Assembly: GCA_000934385.1 (NCBI GenBank)
Contig: KN880539.1
Span: 16,695 to 80,694 of the forward strand
Length of the DNA stretch: 64,000 nucleotides
Direction of reading: 5' to 3'
DNA from: Cylindrobasidium torrendii FP15055 ss-10
Taxonomy: Eukaryota; Basidiomycota; Agaricomycetes; Agaricales; Physalacriaceae
Part shown: one piece after another, positions 22,739 to 35,119 of the stretch
Layout: each line of letters starts with the position of its first letter
Numbering within the stretch: the first letter of the stretch is position 1
Position numbers and translations under genes: made by a program
Notes under the pieces: generated by a model
What the model saw: the letters and a program-made list of their open reading frames with translations, nothing else
Database searches by the model: none
Told to the model about the DNA's origin: nothing

Positions 22739-23162
22739 ATACCCGCTATGATTATTATGGAGGAATGGAGGACACCCAGACGTGGATAGGAATGTCAATA
22801 TTCTGTGTAACGGTGTACAGTCTACTGTATTGATAATCGTATATCTGCTCAGTGTGGCAGTCACTGCAAGCACTCGGAGGCGCGCCTGGCTCTTGCCCGG
22901 CTCGCGGCACCGACAATGCCATCGAGTTAGTAACTTGTAGCAAACTATCTGGCTGCCAGTCAATGTAAAGCTTTACACCAAGTTCGGCTTTTGTTCTCAT
23001 CCCAGGACCTACAATCGGAAAGAGTCAAAATAATGTCGCATTGACATGCGCCTAATAGCGGTGGCAGCGATAGCCTACATGTATTCTAGCTAGCTACAAC
23101 ATATTTTCTATGCCCATTACGATAATAAAGTAAAGGTCATGCATGCATACGAAGACATAACG
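22739..23162. other. Intergenic between convergent genes
   Basis: About 420 bases between two gene 3' ends. No gene or repeat seen. Confidence 0.5.
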
Positions 23163-23940
23163 CTAGTATTCATCATACAGATGGTCCTCGTCCCCCCAAA
23201 CGGATTTCCCGAAGCATTCAACAACAGCGTCCTCGTTCATGGTGATGACCTCGATACGCTCCATGGCTCCCAGCCCTTTGAGAAAAGTGGGTGACACTGA
23301 GGACAAATTAGCATGGGAAAGGGGAGAATGATGCTAGGGTGGGCCCGACGCACCTTTGTAATTATGATGATAATCAAACGATCTGTCCAGGATGTTAGGA
23401 GGAGCCGACGGAGAGCAAGAGGGTATGCGCACAGTGTTCGACACTGCGTGCTCGTGCTGTACCGATGGTACAGCTCCTCATCGTCTTCTTCGTCCGTATC
23501 CTCCGAGCTCACAGAATGCATGGTGACAATCTCGACGCCTGCGTATGCATCCACCGTCGATGAAGTCTTGGGCCGGGCATACATGTCCTGGTCTTCAATA
23601 TGAGGTTTTGGAGGCTCGGTCTCCGGTTCGCAAGTCAGGTCGATGGTATCCAATGTCTCGCAGTCCGCTACGACTCTAAGGCTGAGTCAGTATACCGCAG
23701 ATCGCGTTGGCTAGAATGAAGGAGGAATGGAAGTGAAGGAATGGAGGTGAAGGGCGAAGAATTAAGAGGAAATCCACACGTACTCGCGTAATCTACTCTT
23801 TGCAACGCCCAGTTTCGAACACCCAGCACCAGTCCGTGCGCCCCCTCTGCCCCGCTGTGCCCGCTGCCGCCTCTGCTGGTTCCTCCTCGTATTCGCCGGA
23901 TACAAGTGCGGGACAAGCCGAGGGAGGAAAACAGCGCCAT
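23163..23940 (-). CDS. Acidic protein of unknown function, four exons
   Basis: A spliced model with exons 23784-23940, 23433-23667, 23354-23382 (29 nt) and 23163-23296; all phases agree. The first segment is basic and Gly/Arg-rich (RTCIRRIRGGTSRGGSG). The middle is acidic (TIDLTCEPETEPPKPHIEDQ, then SVSSEDTDEEDDEELYHRY). The end reads SFDYHHNYKVSPTFLKGLG, MERIEVITMNEDAVVECFGK and then SVWGDEDHLYDEY. No domain or signal is recognised. The 29-nt exon is supported because it joins YHHNYK to VSPTFLK in frame and lies between good GT-AG introns with CTAAC-type branch sequence. The N-terminal start is less sure than the rest. Confidence 0.5.
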
Positions 23941-25372
23941 CCATATCGAACCAGCAACTCATAGGTATCGCGTAGATTATTGGCTCGACGAAGCAGAGTC
24001 GAATGATAGGCTATAGGCAGACAGGAAACAAAGCACAACGCAAACGAAGAAGAAAGCAGGCAGAAGAAGGAAGAAACAAGCAAGAGATGGAGGGAGAGAG
24101 GGAAAGGAAGAAAAAACCACAGCCCTGGGCCCCTTATTATGGACGGGCGGCGCGCAACGACTTTCAGGTAATCTGGGCGACAACGCGACCTCCTAAAACG
24201 CACACGAGGCGCTTTTTTGGCTCATCCGGGCGCTGCGGCGTCGGCCGCCTACCGTATGACCATATTGTCAAGGCCCAAGGGGGAATATTGATGGCGACTC
24301 TGGCGGAGAAAGCCTGGAACGCGCCGTAGCCGTAGTATGAATCGGGTAATTCCACGGTCACGTTGTGGTTTTGATCAGGTTTGTTGTACGCGCTGTGGGC
24401 TCGTAGTGACGTTTCCATGCTGTGGCGAATCTTCATTTCCGTACTTACATGTAACAAGGTGAAATCGATACATAACCGTCGGCAACTCATCGCGTAGCCA
24501 ACCGTTGTCTGCTTCGGGATTTCCCGTGCGGTTAACCAAGCAAAAGTCTACTTTTCAAGCTCATTGCTGGTATAGGCTACAAGCTAACGGAACTTCACTT
24601 ACATACTGGTAGGGTATTGCAGTAAGTAATCTCTTTTAGCTTTTCGCGTACCGTCTTCAACGTGTCTGCTACATCTCGTTACGTGCCCCGGCTGTGCATA
24701 CCGCTTTCCCCCTCGTCGACGTCGACGTCCTCTCCTTTCCCCGTCCTTTCGCGTCCTACCTCTGACGTCCTATTTAGTGAACGCTCCTCTCTTGTCAAGA
24801 AAATATTTCCAGCGCCTCGACACCTTCTGGGGCACTGGGGCACTCAGTTACTTAGTCTCAGTACTATGTCTCCAAGCCTTGCTCCTTCCTGAGGATTTCC
24901 CTCTCATCCTCGCAGACCGTAGTGACGTCTGAATCCTCTTGTGTCTGTAGCGTCTTCAAGTTCCTACGTAAGCATGACAGTTTTTTCGTCGATGTGGAAG
25001 CGCCGGTCGGTCCTTTGGGGCGCGTGTGACGTGCCACTGCAAATGAGCCTCACACTGAACAATTTGCAAACTTCTTCTTTCGCTTGAGTGCTGGTGGGAA
25101 TCGGTCCTCTACCTCTTCTCCTGTACCTACGCCTTCGCTCCTGTCATGAATAACTTTGCTATGTAATAGTAGCGCTGACATTGCCTCCTTTTGCCGTCTT
25201 GTTCTCGACAATCCGACAATGACTAGGCTGGGCAACAGGATGTATTTACTGTCAGTCAGTGTGCATCTAGAAAACGGGCAGCACTCGACAGACTGAAGTC
25301 TCCCAACGGAAAAAAATTATACTTTTTGTTGTCCTCTACAAGTACAAAGGTGCGGTGTAGCAGTAATAGTCA
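23941..25372. other. Gene-poor gap of 1.4 kb
   Basis: Purine-rich stretch near 24030-24110 (many GAAG/AGGA). The minus frame at 24164-24490 is open but unlike anything I know. No gene is called. Confidence 0.35.
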
Positions 25373-27316
25373 TCAATAGCAATACACGAAATCCGGATGC
25401 TTGTCCCCTAGTTCCACAATAGCCCTCACCTCCCCATCAGGAAGATCCCTATACGGCGCCAACAACGCCTCCCTATTCCTCTGCTTTTGCTTATTCCGCC
25501 AGCTCAAATACACCGCATTCAACAGCGTACCGACAGCGAGGACCGCGCACATCACGATATTCAAAATCGTAGTCTTCGTAAAGCGCGGACCCTCGACGCT
25601 AGGGAAGAGCCATGTACTCGTTATCCCGCCTGCGTTCGTCGCGATGAACCCAAAGGCGATGCTTGTCGCACGTCGGTAGTACGGTTCGGAGTTGTTTGCC
25701 ATCCATGCGGAGAGCATCGGCGGTGTCGCATAGACGCCAGACACCGAGAGGAAGAGTGAACCATACGCCATGTATTTGGAGGTTGCGCGCAAGAAGACAG
25801 AGTAACCGACGAGCGCGATGAGTGCGACGACAGCAGTTGGAATTGCGCGCGACTTATAGCGGTCAGAGAGGTAGGCGGACACCAGGGTAACTGCATTTTT
25901 GTCAGATTAACGATTCCATAGTAAGCTAGGGTACTCACCAACAAATCCTGCACCAAATGGACCGACACTCAACAACTGCGTCTTGGTCGCAGAGAAGCCA
26001 AGCTGCTTGACGATGGACGGAAGGAAGAGACCAAGGCCGTACAGCGTCGTGCCAGTCATGTAGAAGACGATGAAGGTCATGATAACGTGGGGCGACGTCA
26101 ATGATCGAGCAACCTCTTTGAAAGTGAACTTGTCGTTCGGCAACAGGGTAGGCCTGTCCCTCTCCAGACGCGCCATGTAGATGCTGCAACTATGGTCAGA
26201 ACCTTGGCGATAGTCGAATAAACTGGAAACACACTCTTTCTCCTCTTGTGTTAACCCAAGTACTTCTCTAGGCGTCGAGGGTGTGATGAAGAAACCAATG
26301 AGACCAACGAGAGCACTGAAGCATCCTTCCTGCGGAAGACGTGAGTCTCAGGTGTGAGCTTGAGTCTCTCGGGACGCACCAAGATGAAGATCCATGCCCA
26401 GCCAGGCTTGCCTCCGACACCGTGCATGTTCACAATGGCCGCTGCCAACAACCCCGAGAATGCGCCAGATAGCTAAACAGCACGATGAGTATTGCGGACG
26501 GGAGCCTAAGGTGACCCACATACTGATGCGGACGAGAAGAAGATGGCGATACTAGATGTCCAAATGAGCTTTCAACGACACGTGAGCAGCGGAGAGTACA
26601 TACCGCAGTGCTAGGTCTGCTCGTGTATAGAATCCAGAGAGGAACAGCACAATACCGGGGAACATGGGACCTTCGACAAGCCCGAGAAAGGCACGGATGA
26701 CCACCAGGCCAGGATATGAAGACACAACGCCTGAATGACAGTTAGCACTGTGCAGGAATCCACGAGGAGAGTTCTCGACCTTGAAGAGCGACAATTACAC
26801 CCCAGATAGTTAGGATAGTAGGCATTAGTATTCTGGGCCCAACTTTGCGTAGGAGAAGATTTGCTGGGAGTTCGGCCAGAATATACGGCCTGCGGGGATA
26901 TTATTATCAGCATGCGTGCGTGGGGTCAATGTGGGGAAGAGTGCGTACACGAATAGGATAGTGACGCAGACCTGGTATTGGTGGTCTGTCATTTGTAGGT
27001 CTTCCTGCATGCCGGCGACGCGTGCATTGCCTGCAGACATTGTCAACTGGTGTTCAATCGCCCAGTCTAAGCGCAGGTCATACCAATATTGCCTCTGTCC
27101 TACACACCAGTCAGCGGGAGTGAGATGTGTTGGTAGCATACACACCAAGAAAGACAAGAGATAGTATAGGGTCATTATAGGCATTACTGCCCAGTCAATC
27201 TTGCGGACGATGGCCTTCTCACGCGCCTCATCGTGACTAAACTTGGACGAGACGGTGTCGGAGTCGGCAGATGCGGACAGCGAGGCGATTCTGCCTTTCT
27301 CGTCGGTGTCGGCCAT
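25373..27316 (-). CDS. MFS permease, anion:cation symporter (DAL5/TNA1-like) family
   Basis: A 12-helix plasma-membrane symporter of the ACS family, whose members import carboxylates such as allantoate, nicotinate or pantothenate. The substrate cannot be told here. About ten introns were followed. Family landmarks in order: RKIDWAVMPIMTLYYLLSFL, then DRGNIGNARVAGM (encoded partly by a 16-nt exon, 27084-27099), FVPYILAELPANLLLRKVGP, TILTIWGVIVALQG, RAFLGLVEGPMFPGIVLFLS, LSGAFSGLLAAAI, HGVGGKPGWAWIFILEG, then GFFITPSTPRE. A second half follows with YMTGTTLYGLGLFLPSIVK and NAGGITSTWLFP. The C-terminus is charged and cytosolic, ending HPDFVYCY. The ATG at 27316 precedes a typical Ser/Lys-rich N-tail. 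Confidence 0.88.
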
Positions 27317-27860
27317 GGCGAGCAGATGATGGTGAGAGGGAAAGCCAATGAATTCAGCTCAAACTCAAAGTGCTCCATTCTTATAGCCGATCAGCTTGAC
27401 TCGTGACGGCGTTTCGGCCGAAGCGGCCCTGGCGCCGTGTGCGCTGTGTTCCAGGGCGAGTCGAGTTGCTGAAAACTAGTCAGAAATGGATTTACTGTTT
27501 ACGAGGAGATAACAAAGTGCGTTCGTAGATAGCAGACTGTAGAGGAACGAACACGATCGAGTGATGCAGACGCGATCGAGACGCGTCGCGTCAATGAGCC
27601 TCCAAACTTGAATGAACCACTGTGACTGAATCAAAATTCAATCAAGTGAATACAAGCTCTCACGCATCAGCATCAAGAGAATGGTCTATCATTCTGTACA
27701 GTCTGGGCGGAGACTACACCCTAAGCAATGCTAATCCAGGGGAATACACGAATGCTAAGAAAAAAAGAACGGCTAGGTACACCCCCCAGTTTGCGATTCC
27801 TGTGAGGATGGAGTATGTGTATATATGTACTTATTCTAATGGAGAGACAGAACGGAATAA
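27317..27860. other. Intergenic: MFS promoter side
   Basis: About 540 bases between the MFS start and the end of the DUF6534 gene. No gene seen. Confidence 0.5.
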
Positions 27861-29571
27861 TTAAACGGCAAGCGGAGGCTTCTGATCGCCATGCGTGTTT
27901 TTGGCCTGAAGTTTGGTGTTATACAATGAGATTGCCGGGGAGGAAGCGGAGGGAAGGCTCACGTCGTCCATATAATCATAGTTCTGATCGTCGATGCGGA
28001 CGATGGCGGTGCGGTGGACGCCTGTGCGTATATGATGAGGACAACGGACTAGAATTATCAGAGATGATAGACGCACTGATACCGCCGGTCTCCTGGGCTG
28101 TCCTTTGACGCAGGCTGTATTCGTTGTCGTGTATGTGCCCGCTGTGGTTCGGGCCGGTGCTGCTGTCGTTGACTCCCCGTGGACGCGTTCGGGTGTTCAA
28201 GTTGAACAACATCGTCAAGGAGTAGATACGTCCCAAGCAGAATCCGAAACCGACAGTGACTGTCAAGGTGTTAGCTGTGAGTATAAAACTGCTGCTCTGA
28301 AACGTACTGTTGATTTCTGGGTCGATCAAATACAGGATCACTAGACAGATGGATTAGAGGGTATTTGTCGAGCGGGACTTCGCAAACATACAACAAAGGA
28401 CGGCACTGTTCCATGAAATCAGACTGTCTTTCTTCGCGGGATGGCTAATGGAACTCACATGACGGTCGTCACACTGCCGGTCTGTATGGCCGTGTAAGTC
28501 AAACGCTGGATGAGGCTACAAATAATTAGATAGACAGCTTGCGCGAGAGCACAAGCAACGTACGACTTCGTCTGGCTGAAAGTCGTATTTGTGGTCTGGA
28601 ACTTCCACACAAGGGCCAGCGCAATAAGGATATCCGTGGCCGCGCTACACACTAGAGGCGTTCGAGGTCAGCTCTACGACACTGTGAAGATGCAGACATC
28701 GGACGAACCAAGCCAGATACTACAGAACCCAGTCAGTATCACAGGCGAAAGTCGCAAAAATGGGGTACATACATGACTGTCTTGATGTTTGCCCTTCGGT
28801 CGGCGAACGCGCTGTTCTGCGTCACAGTTATTCCATTCGCAATGGCACCGGCTGGCACGACGATCAGCGCGTGCGGGGCTACAAATTCCTAAAACCGAAA
28901 CATACCCAGTGCCGAGCATGCGCAAAGCGCCAAGAATGGGGTGACGAGCCAATTTTTCGACCTAGGCGAAGGCGAGATAAGTTGGCAAAGACAGTTGGCA
29001 AGCACGAATGCGACGTACAAACTCCAGAAGCGGTAGACCAGGAAAATTTGGACGGTGAATGCGGAGATTCCGGAGAGGATAACGTAGGCGGGCACGGCCC
29101 AGTTTTGGTTGATGATGTAGGAAAGATCGCCTGCAGATGATTGTGAGCACGGGAGGTGTCTAGTCATTGGTGCGGAAATTCGCACCCCAGTGCGTGATAG
29201 TGTACTGGAGGGCGGATATCAGCCAAGGATGGAGCTGGAGCTGGGAGGGTTCAACGCACCAAGTAGATACATGCACAATTATTCGCTGTCCCCAAGGTAT
29301 CCATAACGACATTGAACCCGACGGCTGCTTTGATGAATATCCCATCCCTCTTGAAGGTGGTAAAGTACGTGTATGCCTGATCATTTCATTCATTGTGAGA
29401 TTAGAGGGAAGTATATAGAATGTGGGAGGACGCACCAGATACAGCTCTAGCATGTAGAACATAGTATTAAACCACGAGCCGACGAGAAGGGCGCTGGTCA
29501 TTGTAATGAGGCGTTGTGATGCACAAGGAACCATTGGCAACATACCCGAGTGAAGCATCGTAGAGACCCAT
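27861..29571 (-). CDS. DUF6534 seven-helix membrane protein
   Basis: A member of the large basidiomycete-specific family of putative receptor-like membrane proteins now called DUF6534; no function is established. The start MGLYDASLGALLVGSWFNTM joins the first two exons, and about 11 introns follow. Helical landmarks are AYTYFTTFKRDGIFIKAAVG, NVVMDTLGTANNCACIYLYT, HWGDLSYIINQNWAVPAYVI, then FTVQIFLVYRFWSLSKNW, IIWLVCSAATDILIALALVW and SLIQRLTYTAIQTGSVTTV. A conserved end LGRIYSLTMLFNLNTRTRPR leads into a hydrophilic cytosolic tail. One exon is only 14 nt (28392-28405), joining TTVIA to VLCLILYLI. The many tiny exons make any automatic model of this gene suspect. Confidence 0.85.
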
Positions 29572-32188
29572 AGTGGAAAGAAAGAAGTACACGCAGGAGG
29601 TGGGAGTTGTGTGAGGGGAACCTAAGAGGAACCGGCACGTAGATACAGAGTATATATGCGAAACGACCCTCCCTGCGAGCCATTCATCCGGGTTACGAGA
29701 CCCAGCCGATTGGTAGAACCATCAGCGCTAGCAATTCAATAGCAATTCGTGATCCGCTTTGCTGTTTTCAAGGGAGCGGAGTACTTGTTAGAATTTTCGA
29801 AAGGCAAATTCCTCTTTCGGTATTAGGCCTCGAGCTACGGATGTACTTGTTCAAGGACTTCATTAATCATTGCGCGCTCCGTACTGAGTACGGGAGCTCG
29901 GGATGTCGGGAAGGCGCAGGAGGCGTTCGATCCAGACGACAAATCCAGAGTGCGAGAGCAGGCCGACGCCATCGTGCTGCTTCAGGGATCCCAATTGAAT
30001 AGGATATATTCGGGGATACATGTACTACAGGCTCACTTTTCATGATTTGCGCTTCTAAGCTCCAACAGTCCAAGCTTGGCTGCCCGATGGCTCGCGTGCT
30101 GGTCCGGCCCGCCCCAGATAACAAGGTTGACCTTCAACCAACCGCTGTGTTTTCCGCACTTCTGTGGACATTTTCTGCCGGCGCGCGTGGTATGTTATGG
30201 GCCTCCGGGCGACTTGAAGAATCAGAATGGAAGTGCAGGGATGCGCCTACCCGACCAGCTTTCCTCGTGTATCTACCGGGTAAGTCCTGCACCATAGGTT
30301 TTCGCGTTCGCAGCGCGAAAACATCTCGCTTTTCGCGTCGCTGCAGGGATCCATAACATTGTGTGTGATGGACAGGGATCGGTGCGCGCACGGGAGACGG
30401 AAGGCAGACCCGCTGTGGCTTCTTAACAAGCGAGCGCTGGGGTGTAGGCTCACAAGTTGCGGCGACGAATGCCGTCGCAAAGAGCGTCGGAGTCCCAAAG
30501 TATGTTTCTTCTCTTCAACACCTGCATGCTGATCATTCCTACTACCGACGGAGACTCCGAAGAGATGACCATGGTGCACAAGGAGAGGTGGTAGATCCAT
30601 GAAAGAAGCTGTTGGGTTTGAAACCTCTTTCGGATATTGTTGCTGATATCATCCTGACCCTCTCAACGACTTGAATCAGCGTTTTTAGAAGCATACAGTA
30701 TTCCAGGTTCCTCATACATATTCGAAGTGCCGCATCTGTAGGGTCGAGCTGGATCGGCGCGACATTGATTGTGTCTTGTGACAGGACATGCTCGGCATCA
30801 GGCAGCTACGCAACGAATAATATCTTTCGTCTCGAAATCACATGTCTAGCGAGCGGCGTACCAGCAGTTGCATTGGAGTGACACTAAATAACCTGGCATT
30901 GAACAAGCAGGACCGTGGAAAAAGGTGCTGGCCTAATATGGTCCAATATGTTTTCTTACCAATGGGGAATTACGACGCTGAATGGTAGTGGTTCTTGAAT
31001 ACATTCCTGCGAAGTCAATGTATTCTGGAAGTCAATGAGTATATACAGAAGCATGCCGTGTTCCTTTTCCGTAGTAACACCGAGTCGGAATCCACAGCAC
31101 TTCTGCGTCATTCTACAGCGGCGCGAGCTTATCTGGTTTCCTCTTGACTTGCTTGACATATATACACTTTGACAGTATTTGTTTTCAGTTTCCAACTAGC
31201 CAGTGAAATAGAACACGGATGCATTTTGGTGTGACGCTAACAGTCCAGTGACATTGCTTAGGTAACAATGGAAATGATCGCGTGTCTGACATTCGAGAAC
31301 TCGATTTTGGGTCTTTTTTTGCCTTGAGGCCAAAGCTCGGCCCTGGTACTGAGGATTCATGACGACGCAAGGACTGCAAACCCATTCGTTGGAACCATAC
31401 GATCTTTAGAAGCTCTTAGGGTCGCCCCGGAGTAAGGTTGCCTTGAACTTCGCGGAGGAACTTTGACCGCCCGCCAGCAGGCGCAGGCAAAACGGAGCCC
31501 TCTGACATATACATCGACACGACATTGCCAGGTTCCTCAAGGTATACAACGTACGCTTTCGAACGAGCAGAAGGCACTATGTCTACGTAAACATGAAGTT
31601 TCAAACTGACACGACTTTGAATAGCTTGTGAGGAGATGATGGCCCTTGGGACTGCTGTACCAGTCTTCGGCGCGCACACTCCCGATAAAGACATATGCAT
31701 GATGCGTGCGTCGGGAAGGCGCGATTCGGGACTTCGGTCGGCGTTCGGCCCGTCGACGCGCCACCCTTAATCTCAAACATCCGCTATCGTCCTTTCCTCT
31801 TTCCTTGGTAACGAAGGGATTGGACAATCGAATCAAATTTTCTTTGCTCGGGACTAGTAGCGGGGTCGTAGAGCCAATTATGAACTTGTGAATGAGTATG
31901 TCCATAATTGCAAATATTCCGCTCCGTTTTGCATATTGTGGGGTCCTTCAGTCCGTCCTTCCGTGGCAAGCACCCTGAATTGCGCTATTGTCTTATCAGC
32001 ATTGTATCAGCATTGGCGGCGCAGTCCTTGGTGCTCGAGTGGAACTTAAAGTGCGTAAGTCCAGCGTTACAGACAGGCCGCCGACAGTAAATGATCTCCC
32101 CCATCGTGCCCACCACGTTTGCAACTAACTGCTATAAGTTCATACGCATTGATGTTTTCGTTTCTTTCTTCTACTCCACGACGACAAC
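29572..32188. other. Longest gene-poor stretch, 2.6 kb
   Basis: No gene with supported splicing. Minus frames at 31416-31700 and 31537-31905 and plus frames near 30042-30356 are open but have no recognisable content. I see no terminal inverted repeats or transposase fragments. Could hold diverged remnants or non-coding transcripts. Confidence 0.35.
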
Positions 32189-33605
32189 ATGCCTGCAGGA
32201 GAGACTGTCTTGATTTCTGGCATCAACGGCTTCGTTGCTACCGACATCGCACTCGCCTTTCTCAAGGCTGGATACCATGTTCGCGGGACAGTACGCAGCC
32301 AGGCTAAAGCAGACGCCTGGCTAGCACTTCCTGCGTTCAAAGAATACGCGGAGAGTGGGCAGGTGAAGATCGTGTTGGTCAAAGATATCACCGTGGAAGA
32401 CGCGTTTGTCGGCGCGCCGCTCGAGGGCGTGGACTATTTCGTGCATACCATCGCGCAACTACCCGACTGGCGTCCGGGTGTAAAGCAGGTCTGTCTTCGT
32501 GCGTACCTAGCAAGTGTCAACTAACCCTTAACAGAATTATGAAACGGACATCTTGCTCCCGAATATCAACGGGACTTTGAACGCGCTCAAGTGCGCGGCG
32601 AAGTATCCGCAATGCAAGAAGGTCCTCAATCTTGGGTGAGCTCGACCAAAGGACAGTCCGATTATGTACTCAAGGTTAGCTGCCAGTTCGATTGCTGGCG
32701 CTGTCGATTTCTCTGTTCCCAAACATGATCAGCCCATTTCTGGTAGATCTTGGAACCCTCGGGACTACGAATAGTAAGGACGCCTCATTCTTTTTATCTG
32801 ACATACCTTTGACCATATCATCAGCGGGAAGAACGCGCCCCATCCTCTCCTTGCATACAGTCAGGTTCACCAGATGACTGCGTGAAGCATCTTGTTGAAC
32901 TCATTTTCCAGCTACCTCGAAGAAGCTAGCCGATGAGGCGGCCTGGAAATACATGGACGAGGTTAAACCTCACTTCGCGCACATCAACATGCTCCCGTGC
33001 TTCATCTACGGTCCGGCTCACGGACACGACCCTTTTGGTGTCCACAACGCCTCTCAGCAATGTCCGTACATCTGTTAATATTGCTGAACTGTTCTTACGC
33101 CTTGGGCAGGGCTCGCTGGTCCTCTATTCCGCAAGGACTGGAACTTCAAGACCGCGTCCGGAGGTCCGGTATGTTCATCGTCAAGGGTTTCTTGCACTAT
33201 CTTACAGTGCCCGCTAGGTTGTTGTGGACCTCCGCGATCTTTGCACGGCATTCGTCAAGGCTGCCGAGCGTGATGAAGCTAATGGCCATCGCTTCGCATT
33301 GGTGCGGTCTTCACTCGTCCATCCAAAAGTCTCTTAAATTATCGCAGGGCCCGTCGAATACAACTATCTTCCCTTCGGATTATGTTGCTCTCTACGCCAA
33401 GGCGTTCCCGGACCGCGTCGAGAAGCTTCCCGCCGTCCCCAACGACCTTGAAAACGCTCCGGTCTTTGTTATTGATAGCAGCGAGACGGAGAGGCTCCTT
33501 GATATGAAGTTCCGTCCTGCAGAAGAGACAATTTTGGATACCGCAAGATGGCTGATTGAGTCGGGCGCAGAGAAGGAGTGGGAGCAGCTGCAGACAGTCT
33601 ACTAG
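32189..33605 (+). CDS. NAD(P)-dependent reductase/epimerase of the dihydroflavonol-reductase type (extended SDR)
   Basis: A cytosolic Rossmann-fold oxidoreductase, probably reducing aldehydes or ketones with NADPH. It begins MPAGETVLISGINGFVATDI with the extended-SDR dinucleotide motif GxxGFxA, then HVRGTVRSQAKADAWL. The catalytic Tyr and Lys sit in LAYTTSKKLADEAAW (YxxxK). Other blocks are NINGTLNALKCAAKYPQCKK, LNLGSIAGAVDFSVPKHDQP and VVVDLRDLCTAFVKAAERDE. The model has seven introns. A 35-nt exon (GKNAPHPLLAY) lies between the blocks SWNPRDYE and TTSKKLAD. The C-terminal part is in one open exon ending QTVY. Yeast Gre2-like enzymes have the same layout. Confidence 0.85.
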
Positions 33606-33820
33606 ACGACACATTGCAATCCAGAATGAGCAAACTTCGCTAGTCTTGTAGTTGTTGAAAGACACTTGCACGCTACAAGTCATTGAGATTGAGGGCTGTA
33701 AGTACCAGACTCAAAGTTTAGGAAACGGATGGAGATACGGCCGATGATTGCGCCACCAATTGTGTATGACCGAAGATCGCCGACACAGCCACCGCTAATT
33801 ATCGTCTGCTACCTACCGTC

Positions 33821-35119
33821 ATGGCCACCGAACAAGAAAAGCCGCTGGCCACCAAAATTGGTCGTCCGCAACCCAAGGAAAAGCCGCTTCACTCGCTGTA
33901 AACAAGAAAATTTCGACTGTTTCTACGCGTCTAATTGGAACTAGGACTGCTGGAGCGATTGCGGGTGCCATTGAAGCGTAAGGTCGCGACGAAAGCCATG
34001 CGATGGCCAGGTGTTGACTCGGGCGTAGATTTGTGACCTATCCCACGGAGTTCGTGAAAACGAGGTCACAATTTGGTGGCAAGGTGCGTGACCAACAACG
34101 CGTATGGTAGCAGCCATTGACCACTTCCTTCCAGCGGCAAAGCCCAATCGCCATCGTCAAACAAACAGTGGTAACCCAGGGCTTTACCGGACTCTATGCT
34201 GGCTGCGGTGCGCTTGTCGTTGGCAATGCAGTGAAGGCTGGCGTGCGCTTCGTGAGCTACGATCATTTCAAGAGGAAGCTGCAGGACAGTGAGGTATGAA
34301 TTCAGGATGGTTCACAAGAGGATACTAAAGCATGAATTAGGGCAAAGTCAGCGCACCACGGAGTCTTGTGGGTTCGTATCACGCTCCTTCTACTTCATGC
34401 CCGGCCTAATGTGATTGCAGCTGGTCTCGGCGCCGGTATGATGGAAGCTATATTCGCGGTCACGCCTTCAGAAACTATCAAGTGCGCTTTACTTCCCATT
34501 CACGCGACTGGCTACTGATGTGCTTTTTGCAGGACCAAACTCATTGACGACGCGCATCGGCCGAACCCCCAATACCGTGGTCTGGCTCATGGAACAGTCA
34601 TGATCGTCAAGCAAGAAGGGATAACTGGCATATACCGTGGACTCATCCCGACTATGATGCGCCAGGGCGCCAACTCTGCCGTCCGCTTCACCACCTACTC
34701 GACTCTCAAGCAGTTTGTACAAGGGCAAGCGCGACCCGGACAGCAGCTTCCCAGCACCATGACCTTTGGCATTGGTGCTATCGCCGGACTTGTGACCGTC
34801 TACACTACCATGCCGCTGGAGTACGTGACGAAAATTCAGATGAGGTGCATCCGTCGGCTAACTAGTTCCCAGTGTGGTCAAGACTCGTATGCAATCTCTC
34901 GAAGCGCGCACCCAATATCGCAACTTTATCCACTGTGCATATCGGATAGCCACCGAAGAGGGAGTTCGCAGATTCTGGACGGGCACAACGCCTCGTTTGG
35001 CTAGGCTGGTGGTGCGTGGAATTTTCGACCTCCTCTAGCCGACGACTAACAAAGCTCAACAGCTGAGTGGTGGAATTGTGTTCACTGTTTACGAAAATGT
35101 CATGCGCGTGTTAGGTTGA
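33821..35119 (+). CDS. CTP1: Mitochondrial tricarboxylate (citrate) carrier
   Basis: An inner-membrane carrier with three tandem repeats of about 100 residues. Each repeat has the signature Px[DE]xxK[TR]: PTEFVKTRSQFGG, PSETIKTKLIDDA and PLDVVKTRMQSLE. Between them lie VRFVSYDHFKRKL, then VAGLGAGMMEAIFAVTPSET, YRGLIPTMMRQGANSAVRFT, FGIGAIAGLVTVYTTMPLD, and the end FWTGTTPRLARLVLSGGIVF. These match CTP1/SLC25A1, which swaps cytosolic malate for mitochondrial citrate. The start MATEQEKPLATKIGRP lies at 33821. Seven introns join in frame; one splits the third signature between PLD and VVKTR. The gene lies 215 bases after the SDR reductase on the same strand. Confidence 0.88.

Noticed and set aside
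24164..24490. Minus-strand frame of 108 codons
   Set aside because: No recognisable content or supported neighbour exons.
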